Of a DNA stretch of 64,000 nucleotides, positions 1 through 11,390 are shown one piece after another (position 1 is the first letter of the stretch; each line of letters opens with the position of its first letter). Made by a program: the position numbers and the translations under genes. The notes under the pieces were generated by a model. That model did no database searches. It saw nothing but the letters and a program-made list of their open reading frames with translations, and was not told where the DNA came from. The stretch is from Chrysopilus asiliformis (Eukaryota; Arthropoda; Insecta; Diptera; Rhagionidae), in NCBI GenBank assembly GCA_964034945.1, contig OZ035963.1, positions 48,129,032 through 48,193,031 of the forward strand. The letters run 5' to 3'.

Positions 1-185
1 AATTTGCCTTACCGTTTGTAACGCCAATATCCCGCCATCACACACAAAAATGAATTACACCAGTGTGTTTAGACTCATAAAAAAAATGAATTTTGCATGT
101 CCGTCCGTCCGTCTGTCTGTCCGTCCGTCTGTACGTCTGTCCGTCCGCCTGTCCGTCCGTCTGTCGGCCGGTCTGTCTATCCGTT

Positions 186-216
<31 letters not shown>

Positions 217-701
217 CGGCCTGTCTGTCTGTCCGTCTATCCGTCTGTCCGTCCGTCTGTCTGACCGTCTGTTCGTCTGTCCGTCCATCCGTCTGTCCGT
301 TTGTCCGTCTGGTACGCGGATTGCGGGCGCACGGATTGAGCTAGAGACTTGAAATTTTGCGCAGATCCGTTTTTCGTAAAATGCGAGGCTAAGTTCGTTA
401 ATGGGCAAAAATGGACCATTAGGGGGGTACCCCCCATACGAACGAAAACGGTTTTTGTGAATATCTCAAAAACGGTGCATCTTATCAGAAAAGTGCAAGA
501 ACAAAAGTTACATATGATTCTAGATAAAACTTCCATACATCAAAATCCGATTAGAATACATTTTAAAAAATCTTTTTGGAAAGTTTGACTTCAAAGTGGA
601 ATTTTGGTACAACTGTTCGGCGTTCACTTAAACTTCGAACAATGCCATATCACCGTACGAGTTTTCAATAATTGTCAGATTGGCAATTATTGCTTTTGTT
701 A
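1..701 (+). mobile_element. Family A GTCY-microsatellite element (Helentron/DINE-like), copy 1, 5' end cut by window
   Basis: One of five related copies in this window (others near 9.5, 15.7, 30.8 and 34.7 kb). From left to right it shows a leader resembling CACAAAAATGAATTACACCA, a long GTCC/GTCT microsatellite, a core containing GAGCTAGAGACTTGAAAT, a block TTAGGGGGGTACCCCCCATA, and a 3' end with a degenerate subterminal repeat (TCACCGTACGAG; other copies have TCACCATACGGG) followed by the small hairpin AATTGTCAGATTGGCAATT and GCTTTTGTTA. Subterminal inverted repeats, an internal microsatellite and a 3' hairpin are the known layout of DINE-1/Helentron elements; assigning it there is my inference. 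No coding capacity is visible; open frames in the microsatellite are artefacts. Confidence 0.65.
99..310. repeat. (GTCY)n microsatellite inside family A copy 1
   Basis: About 210 bases of GTCC and GTCT tetramers with occasional variants (GTAC, GGCC, ATCC). It sits where the other family A copies have 10 to 210 bases of the same repeat, so length varies strongly between copies. All reading frames stay open on both strands because the tetramer lacks stops; this is not evidence of a protein. Confidence 0.9.
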
Positions 702-879
702 TGTTTTCTTATGGCCCTACGCAGCAATTTTTCTTTTGAAACGTCAGCTTTTCTCCATAAAGGCTTCCCAAAATACGTACCGCAATTTTGTAAAGGACTA
801 ATTAATTTAACATATATTTGGACCCTCAGTAGTGTTGCAGGGAGCGGAAAATTTCGGTCATACAAAAAAGACAAAATTT

Positions 880-1180
880 AAATTGGATGGAATGTGTTGA
901 TTGGAGTTCCCGTCGTGGTCTGATTGAAATTTGGGAGAGTTTCCTTATTGAAATTAATATCCTCAAAAATTTTGCCTACGGGTAAAATCGGACAATTCCT
1001 TTTTTCTCCTTCTCGTCTCCCTCATACAAATGGAATAATTTTTTCCTATTTTCTCGAAAGCGGTACCTCGAATCGAAAAATTTATCTCGACAGAATGTCT
1101 TTAGAATGTTATTTTAGATAACCGTTCCATACATTAAAATGCAATCTGACCACTTCTACTCTCCTTTCCCATAAAAATGG
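880..1180 (+). repeat. Family D repeat fragment
   Basis: Diverged fragment sharing word order with 5,745-6,430 and 26,975-27,400: AAAATCGGACAATTCCTT, then CATACAAATGGAATAA, TTTTCTCGAAAGCGGT, TTTATCTCGACAGAATG, TTTAGAATGTTATTTTA and CATACATTAAAATGCAATC. It carries no microsatellite. It is a degraded, dispersed, non-coding repeat that is probably related to family A, because both have the order metal-like core, CATACAA, CTCGAAA, then a TTTAGAAT block. Confidence 0.5.
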
Positions 1181-1186
1181 ATTATC

Positions 1187-1514
1187 ATACTAATATATAA
1201 AAATGAGTTGGTGTCTGTCTGTCTGTCTGTTCCTCTTTCACGCAAAAACGGCTGAACCGATTGACTTGAAATTTGCCATGAATGTCTGTGGTAGTTCTGG
1301 TTCTAACATAGGCATACGGAAAAGTAGCGCGAGGGGTGGCGGGAGTAAGGGGAGGGGGTAAAGTGATTTCGAAACTTAGTTTTGCGCTATGTTACTCTTT
1401 CGCGGGGAAACTACCGAGCCGATTGGCCTGAAGTTTAGCTCCAACATAGACCATCAAAAAAAAAATTTGAAAAAACTTAACGCGGCAACAATGGGTATGC
1501 AAGCTAGTTTTCAA
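1187..1514 (+). mobile_element. mini-me/DINE-1-like (Helentron) element, apparently complete
   Basis: Begins TACTAATATATAAAAATGAG, has a short (GTCT)n run at about 1,213-1,230, then a core with CACGCAAAAACGGCTGAACC and GATTGACTTGAAATTTGCC, a GGGGTGGCGGGAG stretch, a second core copy (CTACCGAGCCGATTGGCC), and ends ACGCGGCAACAATGGGTATG CAAGCTAG. This order (AT-rich start, GTCY microsatellite, core, GCAACRnnGGGTATGCAAGCTAG end) matches what I know of mini-me/DINE-1-like non-autonomous elements of Diptera and other insects. It has no open reading frame and would depend on a Rep/helicase encoded elsewhere. Confidence 0.65.
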
Positions 1515-4376
1515 TAAAAATTTGATGTCCTCATATAGAGTTTGTAATTGAAATTAACTAATTTGATAATAGTCTCGATACCCCATACTAAAATAGTTAG
1601 ATTGTCACTTTAAAACGATTGAAAGACGAATTTAGCTGGCAAATATTTTAAAAAACCGACGCATATCCCGACTTTAATTTAACCAAAACATACAATATGC
1701 AAGGAAAATTAACTCAATACCTACTATGTTGTGAACGACACATTTATTTACCTGCTTGCATTTATGCATTTCGACTGTGAATCTTAAATGAGCTCTACAT
1801 CACCTCAACGCCAAAATTTCAACCAAAGATAGTCATGATGAATATAAGACCGAAATTTCAGTCCATCTTTCATGACTTCGAGGTTAAAAAAAATCGCTCG
1901 AATGAACTTTTTATCGTTTCTTCAAATCAAAATGACAATAAAAACTAATGAAAGTATAAATTCATATAAAAATTATGTCCCACGATGTAAAATGGTCGAT
2001 GAGGCATGTCTGGTTGGCTCACTTTTATTATTATTTTATATTTTCTGATTAAAATCCAACCGAATGACGATTAAAATTTTATCCACCGATCGTAGTCAGG
2101 TCATAATATGTGGCCATCATCGTCGAAAGAAGCCAACCCAAAAATCATTTCTTTATTTCTTCATTTTCAGATTCTTTTGTTTCAAAAATAAAATTTTTTT
2201 TTTCATTTCAAAATTAGGGAAAAAAATGATCCACTCAAGATCAGTTTTTCCAAGTATTTTGACATTTTAATGGTTACCAAGCGTTCTTATTAATTTTTCT
2301 TGTTTTATATACCGGACAAATATCGTTCATATTGTTTTATAATGTCACCTCCTAGATTTTTTTTTTGTCTTAAGGTGACCAAAACATATAACCTTTTTTC
2401 TACCGATTTTATTCGTTCATTTTATGATGATGTTTTGTCATTTTCAGTAAAGATCATGATATGTGGCCCGTGTTCTTTCAAATTCAGACGTGCGGTACTG
2501 GATTCTAATGAAAATTTTTAAATTTCGACAAGATCACTTCGCGTTCCATTCAAATAACTTAAGTTTTTAGTGATCGCGAAGGTATGTTGTACGTATCTGT
2601 ATCTGATCTTGTCGTCGGGCATGATCACTAAACTGTTTTGGGACTCTTGTCAAGTGGAAGTGATACAACATAAACGCCACATGAGTTATTGTCTTGAAAA
2701 AAGCGCTGATAGGTAGCTGTCGGATGGTGGTTATGTGGTCAAAACGATCACTTTTGTCTAAGTGAACAAGATCGCCGCCATTGCCGTGTTGATCACACTA
2801 AGCCAGTTAGGAAGGTAACAACTTTTGCTACTATGTTAGCGTCGCGCTAACTGGCTTACTTGATCTGTTTCGGACTAAACGCGGTCTTCTTACCTAACAA
2901 GTTGCCTGGTTGGATTTCTTACTAAATCTGTTATCATATTAGCTGTTACACTTGTAATCCTCCATTCATCTCTTCACCTATACCTGAAGATTTCACCGAA
3001 AAACCCAACATCGTTTATTTTCATCAGATTCAGAAATATTCTCTTTATTCTTTCAATTTCTTCAGAAATTAAATTTATTATTGGGCAGTCTTGCTTTATG
3101 TTTTAAAAAGTTATTAATTTATGCTTGTACGCGAAAACGACGAATTTCAAAGGAGTTTTCTGTTATGCCGATTCCCATATTGTTTCATAAGACTGCCCAA
3201 GAGATTGTGACTAGGCAAACTCTGTATCTATCTGTAGTATCTTTCCGAAAAATTATAAGCAATCTACATAAACACCATAAGATCGGTCTAAGTCTTCGAT
3301 GGGCTTTTTGTCTTTACACAAATTGTCGAATTGGCTCTGAATCCATGCCCATCGTCATCTGATGATGTGTGATTTCTTGTCACTAGCGATGTGAGATTTC
3401 CATGGTCTTTTCTCCAATGTTCGGACGCCGCTTAATGCTTGTCGGACCCGCGAAGATTTTAATTAGATCTACTCATCACTATGGGAAATATGTCTGCGAT
3501 TTGTATGATTTCTAAGATGATGTTGTGGCCGCAATTTTTTTTTTTTATTTTTGTTCACTCATTCATTCATTTATCTTGCCGTCGGTTTTTAGATGATATA
3601 GCGATATGGAGTGAGAGCTGCGCACTTTTGTAAAAATTTTACAATTTTTGGTTAGATTTAGATGGGAAGGTAAAATTTGTTAGTCAGCGGTCATGGCTAA
3701 TTAGTTTTTAAGAACAGTTAGTATGCTAATATATGATTTTAGGTTGAGTCATGCATGATTTAGTGTCAAAACTTTCATCTGCGATATCGTTTCGATGAGT
3801 CATTCATTGTTTTTTAATTAATGGTAAGAGAAAAAAATTTCAAAATTTCAAGTGAATGATTTTTTGAGATATTTCTTATACTTCACTGTTGTAATTTCAA
3901 TCAAAAATGAACGAGCTTCTATATTTTTATAAACATCCTTATTTTAAGACTTCAAATTTTTTAGCCACAAAACGAAAATAATTAAGAAACTCTTTTTCTT
4001 TATAACAGGGGATTCCAGTTGTCGTCGTGGGGCAGGAATTTTATGAAAAAAGGGGAAGGATTGGTCCTATCGGATTTAAATGTCTGAGACGGTTATGCAA
4101 AATTACATTCTAAACACATTTCGTCCTCATAAATTTTTCGATGCTATGCAAGGTTTTCAAGAAAAGCATATAAAGTATAATAAAAGTGCACAATTGAAAA
4201 CATTGGAACAAGCGCAGAACCCCTGTTTTCCCGTTGTAGACGATACCATTTTTTCCCGAATACCAATTCTAGTAAGAAGAATTTTTCGTGAAAATTTGCT
4301 GCGCCGTGGAAAATTTGTGGGATTTATTTTTATACTCTATATGATATTTATATGTATATATAAAATCATTTAACCT
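1515..4376. other. No gene seen; AT-rich unique DNA
   Basis: Very AT-rich, with no reading frame longer than about 97 codons and none with a recognisable domain. Two points of structure: 11-bp inverted words CGACAAGATCA (2,526-2,536) and TGATCTTGTCG (2,604-2,614), and 12-bp inverted words TAAGCCAGTTAG (about 2,799-2,810) and CTAACTGGCTTA (2,847-2,858). The stretch 2,521-2,870 is unusually rich in GATC-containing words. Nothing else was recognised. Confidence 0.6.
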
Positions 4377-4377
4377 A

Positions 4378-5068
4378 ACTGACTGACTGATTGACTGACT
4401 GATTGACTGACTGATTGACTGACTGATTGACTGACTGATTGACTGACTGATTGACTGACTGATTGACTGACTGATTGACTGACTGATTGACTGACTGATT
4501 GACTGACTGATTGACTGACTGATTGACTGACTGATTGACTGACTGATTGACTGACTGATTGACTGACTGATTGACTGACTGATAGACTGACTGATTGACT
4601 GACTGATTGACTGACTGATTGACTGACTGATTGACTGACTGATTGACTGACTGATTGACTGACTGATTGACTGACTGATTGACTGACTGATTTACTGACT
4701 GATTGACTGACTGATTGACTGACTGATTGACTGACTGATTGACTGACTGATTGACTGACTGATTGACTGACTGATTGACTGACTGATTGACTGACTGATT
4801 GACTGACTGATTGACTGACTGATTGACTGACTGATTGACTGACTGATTGACTGACTGATTGACTGACTGATTGACTGACTGATTGACTGACTGATTGACT
4901 GACTGATTGACTGACTGATTGACTGACTGATTGACTGACTGATTGACTGACTGATTGACTGACTGATTGACTGACTGATTGACTGACTGATTGACTGACT
5001 GATTGACTGACTGATTGACTGACTGATTGACTGACTGATTGACTGACTGATTGACTGACTGATTGACT
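4378..5068. repeat. 12-bp tandem array (GACTGACTGATT)n, about 57 copies
   Basis: The unit is a higher-order trimer of tetramers (GACT GACT GATT), nearly perfect across about 690 bases. By eye only two substitutions break it: T to A at 4,584 and G to T at 4,693. On the minus strand it stays open as (SVSQ)n, which is a by-product of a stop-free 12-mer, not a gene. Such homogeneity implies recent expansion. Confidence 0.95.
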
Positions 5069-5555
5069 CATCAACGCCCAGGCCAAATCACTGAAGCTAG
5101 AAACCTGAAACTTTCACAGTATGTCCCAACCATCACGTAGGCGCTCACTAATACGGGGTTTTCCGAAATTTTACCGCTAAGGGGGTAAACGAGGGGTAAA
5201 GGGGTTTGGGTGTTCTTAAACCGTGATTTTCGCCATGAATCCTGCTCAATAGGAGCCTGAAAAGTTTCATTCGGGGGTTTTCGGGGTCGCTGATCACGAA
5301 TCCGGTATTAGGTTTTCAAAACTCGAAACGGAAGATCCTGTAAGGATAAACCAAATATCCTTTTTTATTATTTTTCCTCGAAAAAACTGGCAATAAGGGG
5401 GTTTCGGAGCCGCTGATCACGAATCTGGTGTTAGAATTTTAAAATTCGGAACGGGAGGTCCTGAAGACATACCGTTATTTCTTTTTTTTTGGGCAAGAAA
5501 ATTTTTGCAAAAAACTTTTATCCGGCAACGGTGGGTTTGCAAAGCTATATTATAT
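4378..5555 (+). mobile_element. Family B element with giant 12-bp satellite (Helentron-like)
   Basis: The satellite at 4,378-5,068 is followed by CATCAACGCCCAGGCCAAAT, a core AAGCTAGAAACCTGAAACTT, two copies of a module GGGGTCGCTGATCACGAATC / GGAGCCGCTGATCACGAATC with AAGGATAAACCAAATATCC, and an end ATCCGGCAACGGTGGGTTTG followed by CAAAGCTATATT. The end resembles the GCAACGGCGGGTATGCAA end of the 1.2-kb and 30.2-kb elements. Related body fragments lie at 23,806-24,012 and 29,938-30,215. Non-autonomous and non-coding. Confidence 0.6.
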
Positions 5556-5564
5556 AGAAGTATA

Positions 5565-6430
5565 TTATATTTAGTAAACTGTTTGTAACGTATCGAACCA
5601 GTCATCGGACACAAAAATGAACAGACGCAAAAAAAAAACAAAAGACTTTGGTTTCCGCATGTCCGTCCATCCGGCTGTCCGCATGTCCACATGTCCGTCC
5701 GTCCGGCTGTCCGTCTGTCCGTACGTGAACACCATAACTTTCGAAAAGATTGAGCTAGAGATTTGAATTTTGTATAGTAACGTTTCTCGTAAATGGCTGG
5801 GCTAAGTCCTTGAACGAGCAAAATCGGGCAATTCCTTCCCTCCTCCTCAATACAAACAAAACGGTTTTTTGCGATTTTCTCGAAACCGGTGAGTCATATA
5901 GTTCTGTGGTAATTTGCCATAAATTGATAATTACATTTTTCAAATTTTGAACGAAGCAATTTCAAAATTTAAAAAAAATATGACATGATCAAATTTTTAG
6001 TTTGTTCGTTAATTAAACATTTATTTTAAACGTTAATTTAAACTTTAAAATAACCAGCCAAAGGAAAGTTTTGTCATGTCATATTTTTTTAAAATTTTGA
6101 AATTGCTTCGTTCAAAATTTGAAAAATGTAGTTATAAAGTTTTTAAAAATTACCACAGAGTTTATAAAGGTAAAATGTGTTTAGAATAGGATTTTACATA
6201 GCTCATCCATACATCAAAATCCAGTTGGACAACTCCTTCCCCCTCCTCAATATAAATTAGGTTTTTTTTTCAATTTCTTCGGAAACGGTGCAGAGTATCG
6301 ACAAATTTATACAGACGAAAGGTGTTTAGAATATAATTTTACATAACTGTTCCATGTATCAACATCCAATCGGACCACTCCTTTCCATCTTTGCTATACA
6401 AATGAATTTTTCCTCATTTGCTAAATTTTT
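5565..6430 (+). mobile_element. Family D element, split by a MITE
   Basis: Starts with a module shared with family A (GTAAACTGTTTGTAACG, then ACACAAAAATGAACA), has a degenerate GTCY run at about 5,660-5,722, the core GATTGAGCTAGAGATTTG, then AATCGGGCAATTCCTTCCC and the CTCGAAACCGGTG block. The left part breaks at 5,903 and resumes at 6,163 with GTTTAGAATAGGATTTTACA, so the segment 5,904-6,158 is a later insertion. The 3' limit is uncertain. Confidence 0.5.
5904..6158. mobile_element. Foldback MITE with 4-bp target duplication AGTT
   Basis: A 255-bp element with long inverted arms: left arm starts CTGTGGTAATTT and continues CAAATTTTGAACGAAGCAAT; the right arm is its reverse complement, ending AAATTACCACAG. 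The inner part of the arms (about 55 bases, from 5,934 and to 6,128) is nearly perfect; the outer 30 bases are looser. AGTT lies immediately on both sides (5,900-5,903 and 6,159-6,162). It interrupts a family D repeat. The superfamily is not recognised; Sola and Ginger are examples of groups with 4-bp duplications, but the termini do not decide. Confidence 0.75.
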
Positions 6431-9400
6431 AATCCTACAAACGATTTTAAATGAATTTTCTTGAGTAGGAATAAAATCGCTCGGGAAAGCTTCTGCCATT
6501 GAAAGAACTCAATCTTCCCTCCCCGACCCTCTCTCACTCTGTCACTTTTCTTTGACGTTACAATTGCTTAGTACCCTCCTCCAGGTTTGCCTCTCAGCTG
6601 CGACGGATCCCCTGCCCCCCCCCCCCTGTCGGCACCCCTGCCCACCCATGCCCCTCTGCAATCAACATAAAAATTTGATAATGCGAGACGGATATAAATG
6701 GACTATGGAGTGGCACATACATTTTTAGGTATTTTTAGGTATAACAAAAAAAGTTGGCCTCAGGTGACCAAAATCGTGAAAAGACGTTAGCACTGCACGA
6801 TCAAAATCCTGAAAAGGCTTTGGCAGCCAACGTGTTAAAATTATTATTTATCCTCAACAAACTTTTCACTTAAATTGATTCTCTTTGTCACTTCCTGGTA
6901 AAGTGGAAATTTGTCCAAAAAAAACTATAGCCCATTTAGGTGTCGGGGTTACAATGTAACTGTCACAACTTCATACGATTTTTAGACAACATTTTCAATT
7001 AATACAGATCAATAAGAGGGAAAAAAGTATCTATATTCGACAAAATGCCCGTGCGGGTGTTATTTAACATGGCCCGCAACAACCTGCCATCAAAGTGTTA
7101 ACACTTATTACTTTATTGGCTTTTGGTAGATCCGAAACGTGGGTTTTCACAACATTGGACACACGCAGTCGCCTCAATTCGATCGTTATTCACTTACCTT
7201 TGAGCCAGTTTCACAGGTAATGAAACACCTGCGCGCATCGCTTCAGTGAACTGCAGAGCATTAAAAGGTGAACCATCGATTCATGGCATCGAGGGTGTTG
7301 TTTTCTTCCTTCCGCTGGTTCACTGGCACCCGTCAAACATTATCGTCGATAGAACTGATCACCATCGGCTCACAAAACCCCATTAAGCTATAAATAATTC
7401 ACCCGAGTCCCGATATAAGGGCTTTGGACGCATTTCTTAATTTATACAATTAAGACTTTGGCGGAAAATGCATTAATATGACGGCCAACGACAGCTAACT
7501 ACAATCATCGAACCCCCATTGCTTGTAAATACTTAAGGGTAGACAATTTGAAATTCGTGTAAGAGTGGTGGACTAAGTACGAATCGAATGTCCTTATCAC
7601 CAGAAACCCTCGACCGGTGTCGTAAGATAGACGGCAAATTATGTTTAAAAAAAATACCCCTGAAACGTCTTATCATCGCATAAAATCAAAAAATATTTCT
7701 TTATTTCTCCATTTGACTATCGAACCGTTAAGACGGTGAACTTCGATTTGACTTTCGGGCAAGACGATATTAAAAAGGTGGTCAGCTTCACCATTAGTAT
7801 AGCTGACGGACTGTAGGGTATTTTTATTTCGGGGTTGTTAAAGATTCCAGTCGAGTCATTTATTCCGAAATTGACCTCAAAACTTCCGCTTTTTTTCCAT
7901 TTGACATGCATTTTCGGTATGAATTTATGGGTAAAGTGCCCCCTAAATAACATGCATTGTGTATATGCTTAAAATTCATAATAATAACAAGGTAATAGTT
8001 GACTGGCAGCCAGGTAAAGTATCCTATAGTAATACACTTGATTTTGAAATTGCGGCAACAATCGATGGCCTGCATCTACAATGGACTGATTCCCATAGGT
8101 TCTGACATTACATTCATTTACTCAACTGAAAACAATCAAATTCAATGTGGACGATTGACGGCAATGGTGCAATTAGTATAAATATTACCCGACAACATTT
8201 CCATGACAGACTGATTTCTTTGGGTCGACCTGCGAGCCAGCCACCATTATCATTGATCGCATGTATCTAACATCATCCTACCGAATCACAGTTTGCACAT
8301 ATTTTCGTAGTAACCACCTCTGAGCTTCCCCCAAACAGTTTGTTCCTACAGCTCCCGAAATTACAACATCCGCCATCCACCTCCTTCACTTTACCTACAC
8401 CTCCAACTCGAAATCAACCTTTGCTCACCTGTGATCTTGTATTGTTTTAGCGTATTTTGTATTCGACGGCGACGTCCGCTCGCCACCGCGCTACACCGTC
8501 GGTAGGTACTCAGCTTTTGTGAAAATTATGTCGCTCGAACGTAATTGCGCCTTAAAGATCAGATCACCGATGAGATCAACGGGAACGATCAAACTTGGAT
8601 AATGGATGGATATGAATTTTTATACTGGAACACTGAGTGATGCCAAACTTCTATAGCCGACCGCCGTGTCGCATTCACCTCTCGGCAAATGGGCAACGGG
8701 TCTATAGTTTATTGGAATCGCGAACGGAGAGAAAAAAAAAGTCCACGTAAATTGAGGTAAATACAGTGCTTAGATTGCCAGTGACTTCGATTGCATGCGT
8801 GCTTCGGCTGTGGCCATTATTTCTGGTGACTCAATAGGTTCCCACGATCTTATTTCATTCTTAGGCTGTTGCGTAGTCATTCTGCGAAGAGGTGGACTTT
8901 TTTCTTTCTTATTGATGGTTACTAATGCTAGATGACGGCTGATTACAAATGTAGAATGTCTACCTGTGCTGCCTGATCAGCCAACCAGCCAACCGCTGCC
9001 GCATTGCCGCATTGCCGCTTTCCAAGCGATATTCAAAGACTCTTTGCCAAACAATTTATGACGGAAACTTGACAAGACATTCTATGAACGTAGCTAAGTT
9101 TTAATCGAAGAGAGTATATATAAAAAAAAGACTCGAAATGAAAAGCCACTAATATCATCTAATGCCTGACATTTGCGGACTTTTGTCTTTGATGTGAAAA
9201 AAGTTTTCCCAACAAAGTTGTCATTACTCTCAAATCATTACAGAAAACATTGCTTGATTTTTAAATTAGTCTTATGAGTATGAAAAGTTACTGCAAGCTA
9301 GTCGTTATAAAATTTGGAATTTTCTTATACTTTACCATTTATTTGTGGGACAAAATAATCAATGGTATCAGGGTGTATATTATGGCATAAATTTTGTGTT

Positions 9401-9522
9401 TTACATGTCCGTCAATCTATTCGAGTATTTCTATACCCACACTAATGTTTAAAAAAATATCAGGTGTAGACTTAAAAATTTCAATTGTGATCTTAATGGA
9501 CATAATTAAACTTAAAAACATA
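6431..9522. other. No gene seen; mostly unique DNA
   Basis: No reading frame over about 86 codons and no domain recognised. A C12 run lies at 6,615-6,626. Two TTAA sites carry piggyBac-like end sequences, both facing left: minus-strand TTAACACGTTGGCTGCC ending at TTAA 6,835-6,838, and TTAACACTTTGATGGCAGG at TTAA 7,098-7,101; no matching left ends were found. Sequence at 7,100-7,560 and 8,220-8,760 is less AT-rich than its surroundings, so it could hold untranslated exons or control DNA, but nothing shows this. Confidence 0.5.
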
Positions 9523-10106
9523 ATAAAAGCTATAATTGCCAATCTGGCAATCATTGAAAACCCGTATGGTGATATTCGGGTCAAAATTCAAACAGTTGTA
9601 TCAAAATTCCACTTTGAAGTCAAACTTTCCAATAAGATTTTTTAAAATTTATTCCAATCGGATTTTGATGTATGGGAGTTTTATGTAGAATCATATCCTA
9701 AATAACTTTTATTATTGCACTTTTTCGATAAGATGCACCGTTTTTGAGATATTCACAAAAACCGTTTTCGTTCGTATGGGGGGTGGTACCCCCCCCCCCC
9801 CCTAATGGACCATTTTTGCCCATTAACGAACTTAGCCTTGCGTTTTACGAAAAACGGATCTTCGCAAAATTTCAAGTCTCTAGCTCAATCCGTGCGCCCG
9901 CAATCCGCGCCACAGACGGACAGACAGACAGACAGAAAGACAGACAGACAGACAGACAGAAGGACGGACGGGCATGCAAAAATCATTTTCTTTTATCTTT
10001 CTAAACACACTGGTATAATTCATTTTTGTGTGTGATGACGGGATCTTGGCCTTACAAACGGTAAGGCAAAGTTAATATACCCTTTGGTTTCACCATACGG
10101 GTATAA
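9523..10106 (-). mobile_element. Family A element, copy 2
   Basis: Reverse-oriented and apparently complete. On the plus strand it starts with the 3' end (AAAAGCTATAATTGCC, hairpin TTGCCAATCTGGCAA, subterminal CCCGTATGGTGA at about 9,561-9,572) and finishes with the 5' end (TTTGGTTTCACCATACGGG to about 10,101, then TATAAA). The microsatellite is short (9,912-9,970). A C-run interrupts the usual GGGGTACCCCCC block at about 9,779-9,802. Confidence 0.65.
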
Positions 10107-11390
10107 ATAGTAAAACAATTCTGGAAAAATTTGAGTTGAAAAATTTGGTCTTAGCATCCAAGATCTAAAAATTCCTAAAAAAAACTAAAATATATTGCGA
10201 AAAACGTATGAATAAAAAAGAAAAGCGTCTTCCCGACTGGAATTCGAACTCTGTTTACGAATATTAAAAAACTTAAAGCCATCCGTGCCACCAATTCACT
10301 TGCCAAATTACTGCTCCACCAAATGTTTCTGAACAGGTAATGAAGTTATATTAAACTTCGAATTATTTGAAACCTTTATTCGTTAATGCCGCAAAAATGA
10401 TGGAATCTTTTAAGTAAATTTTTGCATGAGAGTGGCACTTTTCTCGGAGACACTTTAAACGGGAAAGAAAATAATTCACGTGTCCTCCATATGCCGTATA
10501 AATGGAAAAGCTTTTAGCAATTTTCTCGAAAATTGTGCATCATATACATTTTTTTACAGATAATACAGTAAAACCTCCATATAACAGAACCTCTAAATAA
10601 CAAAATTCTTTATTATATTTAATTCCCTTAGCACTTTCCTGATATTGAGGATTCCACTATAGTATTAAATGTATTATTTATACATAGGGCAACCACATGT
10701 CTCAGGATAGCCGGGACAGTTCTGAACTTAGGCATGATTTATTCCTGGTGTTTTTGAAAATAAACTTTTGTGGCGGATTTTTCAATTTATTGTTATAATT
10801 TATCAAACGCTAGAAAAAAGGATCACTAGAATTACGGTGACCATATTTTTAATATCAAAATATACAACATAATTTTCTATACCTCAGATATACGGTTTTT
10901 ACACATATTAACCAATTTCAATGTTTTGGCAATTGTTTGTACCAATGAATCAAATTTTAATAGATTTTTGCGCTTAGATTATAGACTCTCTAACCATCAC
11001 CGGCCATGAATATGCTATATTGTCATGAATTCCATAAAAGATTAATTTTATCTGAATTTATAGTTTCCCTTTAAAAACCCATCCAGGGCCCCTGGGAAGT
11101 GGAAAAATTTGAGATCCCCATGGCGATTTGAAGCTCTAAGTTGTCCAATCTTTTTCGGATGATGTTAATATAATGAGCTTAAAACTGTTCATACTCCCAG
11201 CTGAATTAAATCTTAAAAAACTACCAAAGAAAAATGCGCCGCAGGTAAAATTTTTTTGATCAATGACTAGTTTTAAAAAATGCGATACTAATTTTTGGGT
11301 TATGTTGCCATGAATCTCTCATTTTAAGAGATTTGTGTAAGATTTAAAAAAATGTCGACACCCCAACGTTCACATACAGGAACCAACCGC
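10107..11390. other. No gene seen; possible small pogo-like MITE remnant
   Basis: At about 10,566-10,662 a short stretch starts CAGTAAAACCTCCATATAAC after TA and ends near GAGGATTCCACTATAG, a weak inverted match; similar ends occur on pogo/Tigger-type MITEs, so this is a low-confidence remnant. 10,420-10,560 has weak family D words. 10,690-10,870 shares GGTGACCATATTTT and an ACATGTC motif with 22,531-22,985. Near 11,231 the word GCGCCGCAGG occurs, as it does at about 22,827 and 30,788. No coding evidence. Confidence 0.4.

Noticed and set aside
4378..5068. CRISPR-like regular repeat array
   Set aside because: No spacers; it is a contiguous 12-bp satellite in eukaryotic DNA, and no cas genes are present.
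4370..5086. 238-codon minus-strand open frame of repeated SVSQ
   Set aside because: It is the translation of the 12-bp satellite, which has no stop in this phase; no flanking gene structure, and the repeat is non-coding in related elements.
7100..8760. Host gene exons in the less AT-rich stretch
   Set aside because: No open frame above about 78 codons, no recognisable protein and no convincing splice pairs; composition alone is not enough.
10225..10330. tRNA-like stretch (GGAATTCGAACTC with GCTCCACCAAAT on the minus strand)
   Set aside because: The putative B box has mismatches, spacing to the A-box-like part is loose, and arms do not pair into a cloverleaf. At most a decayed tRNA-derived SINE.
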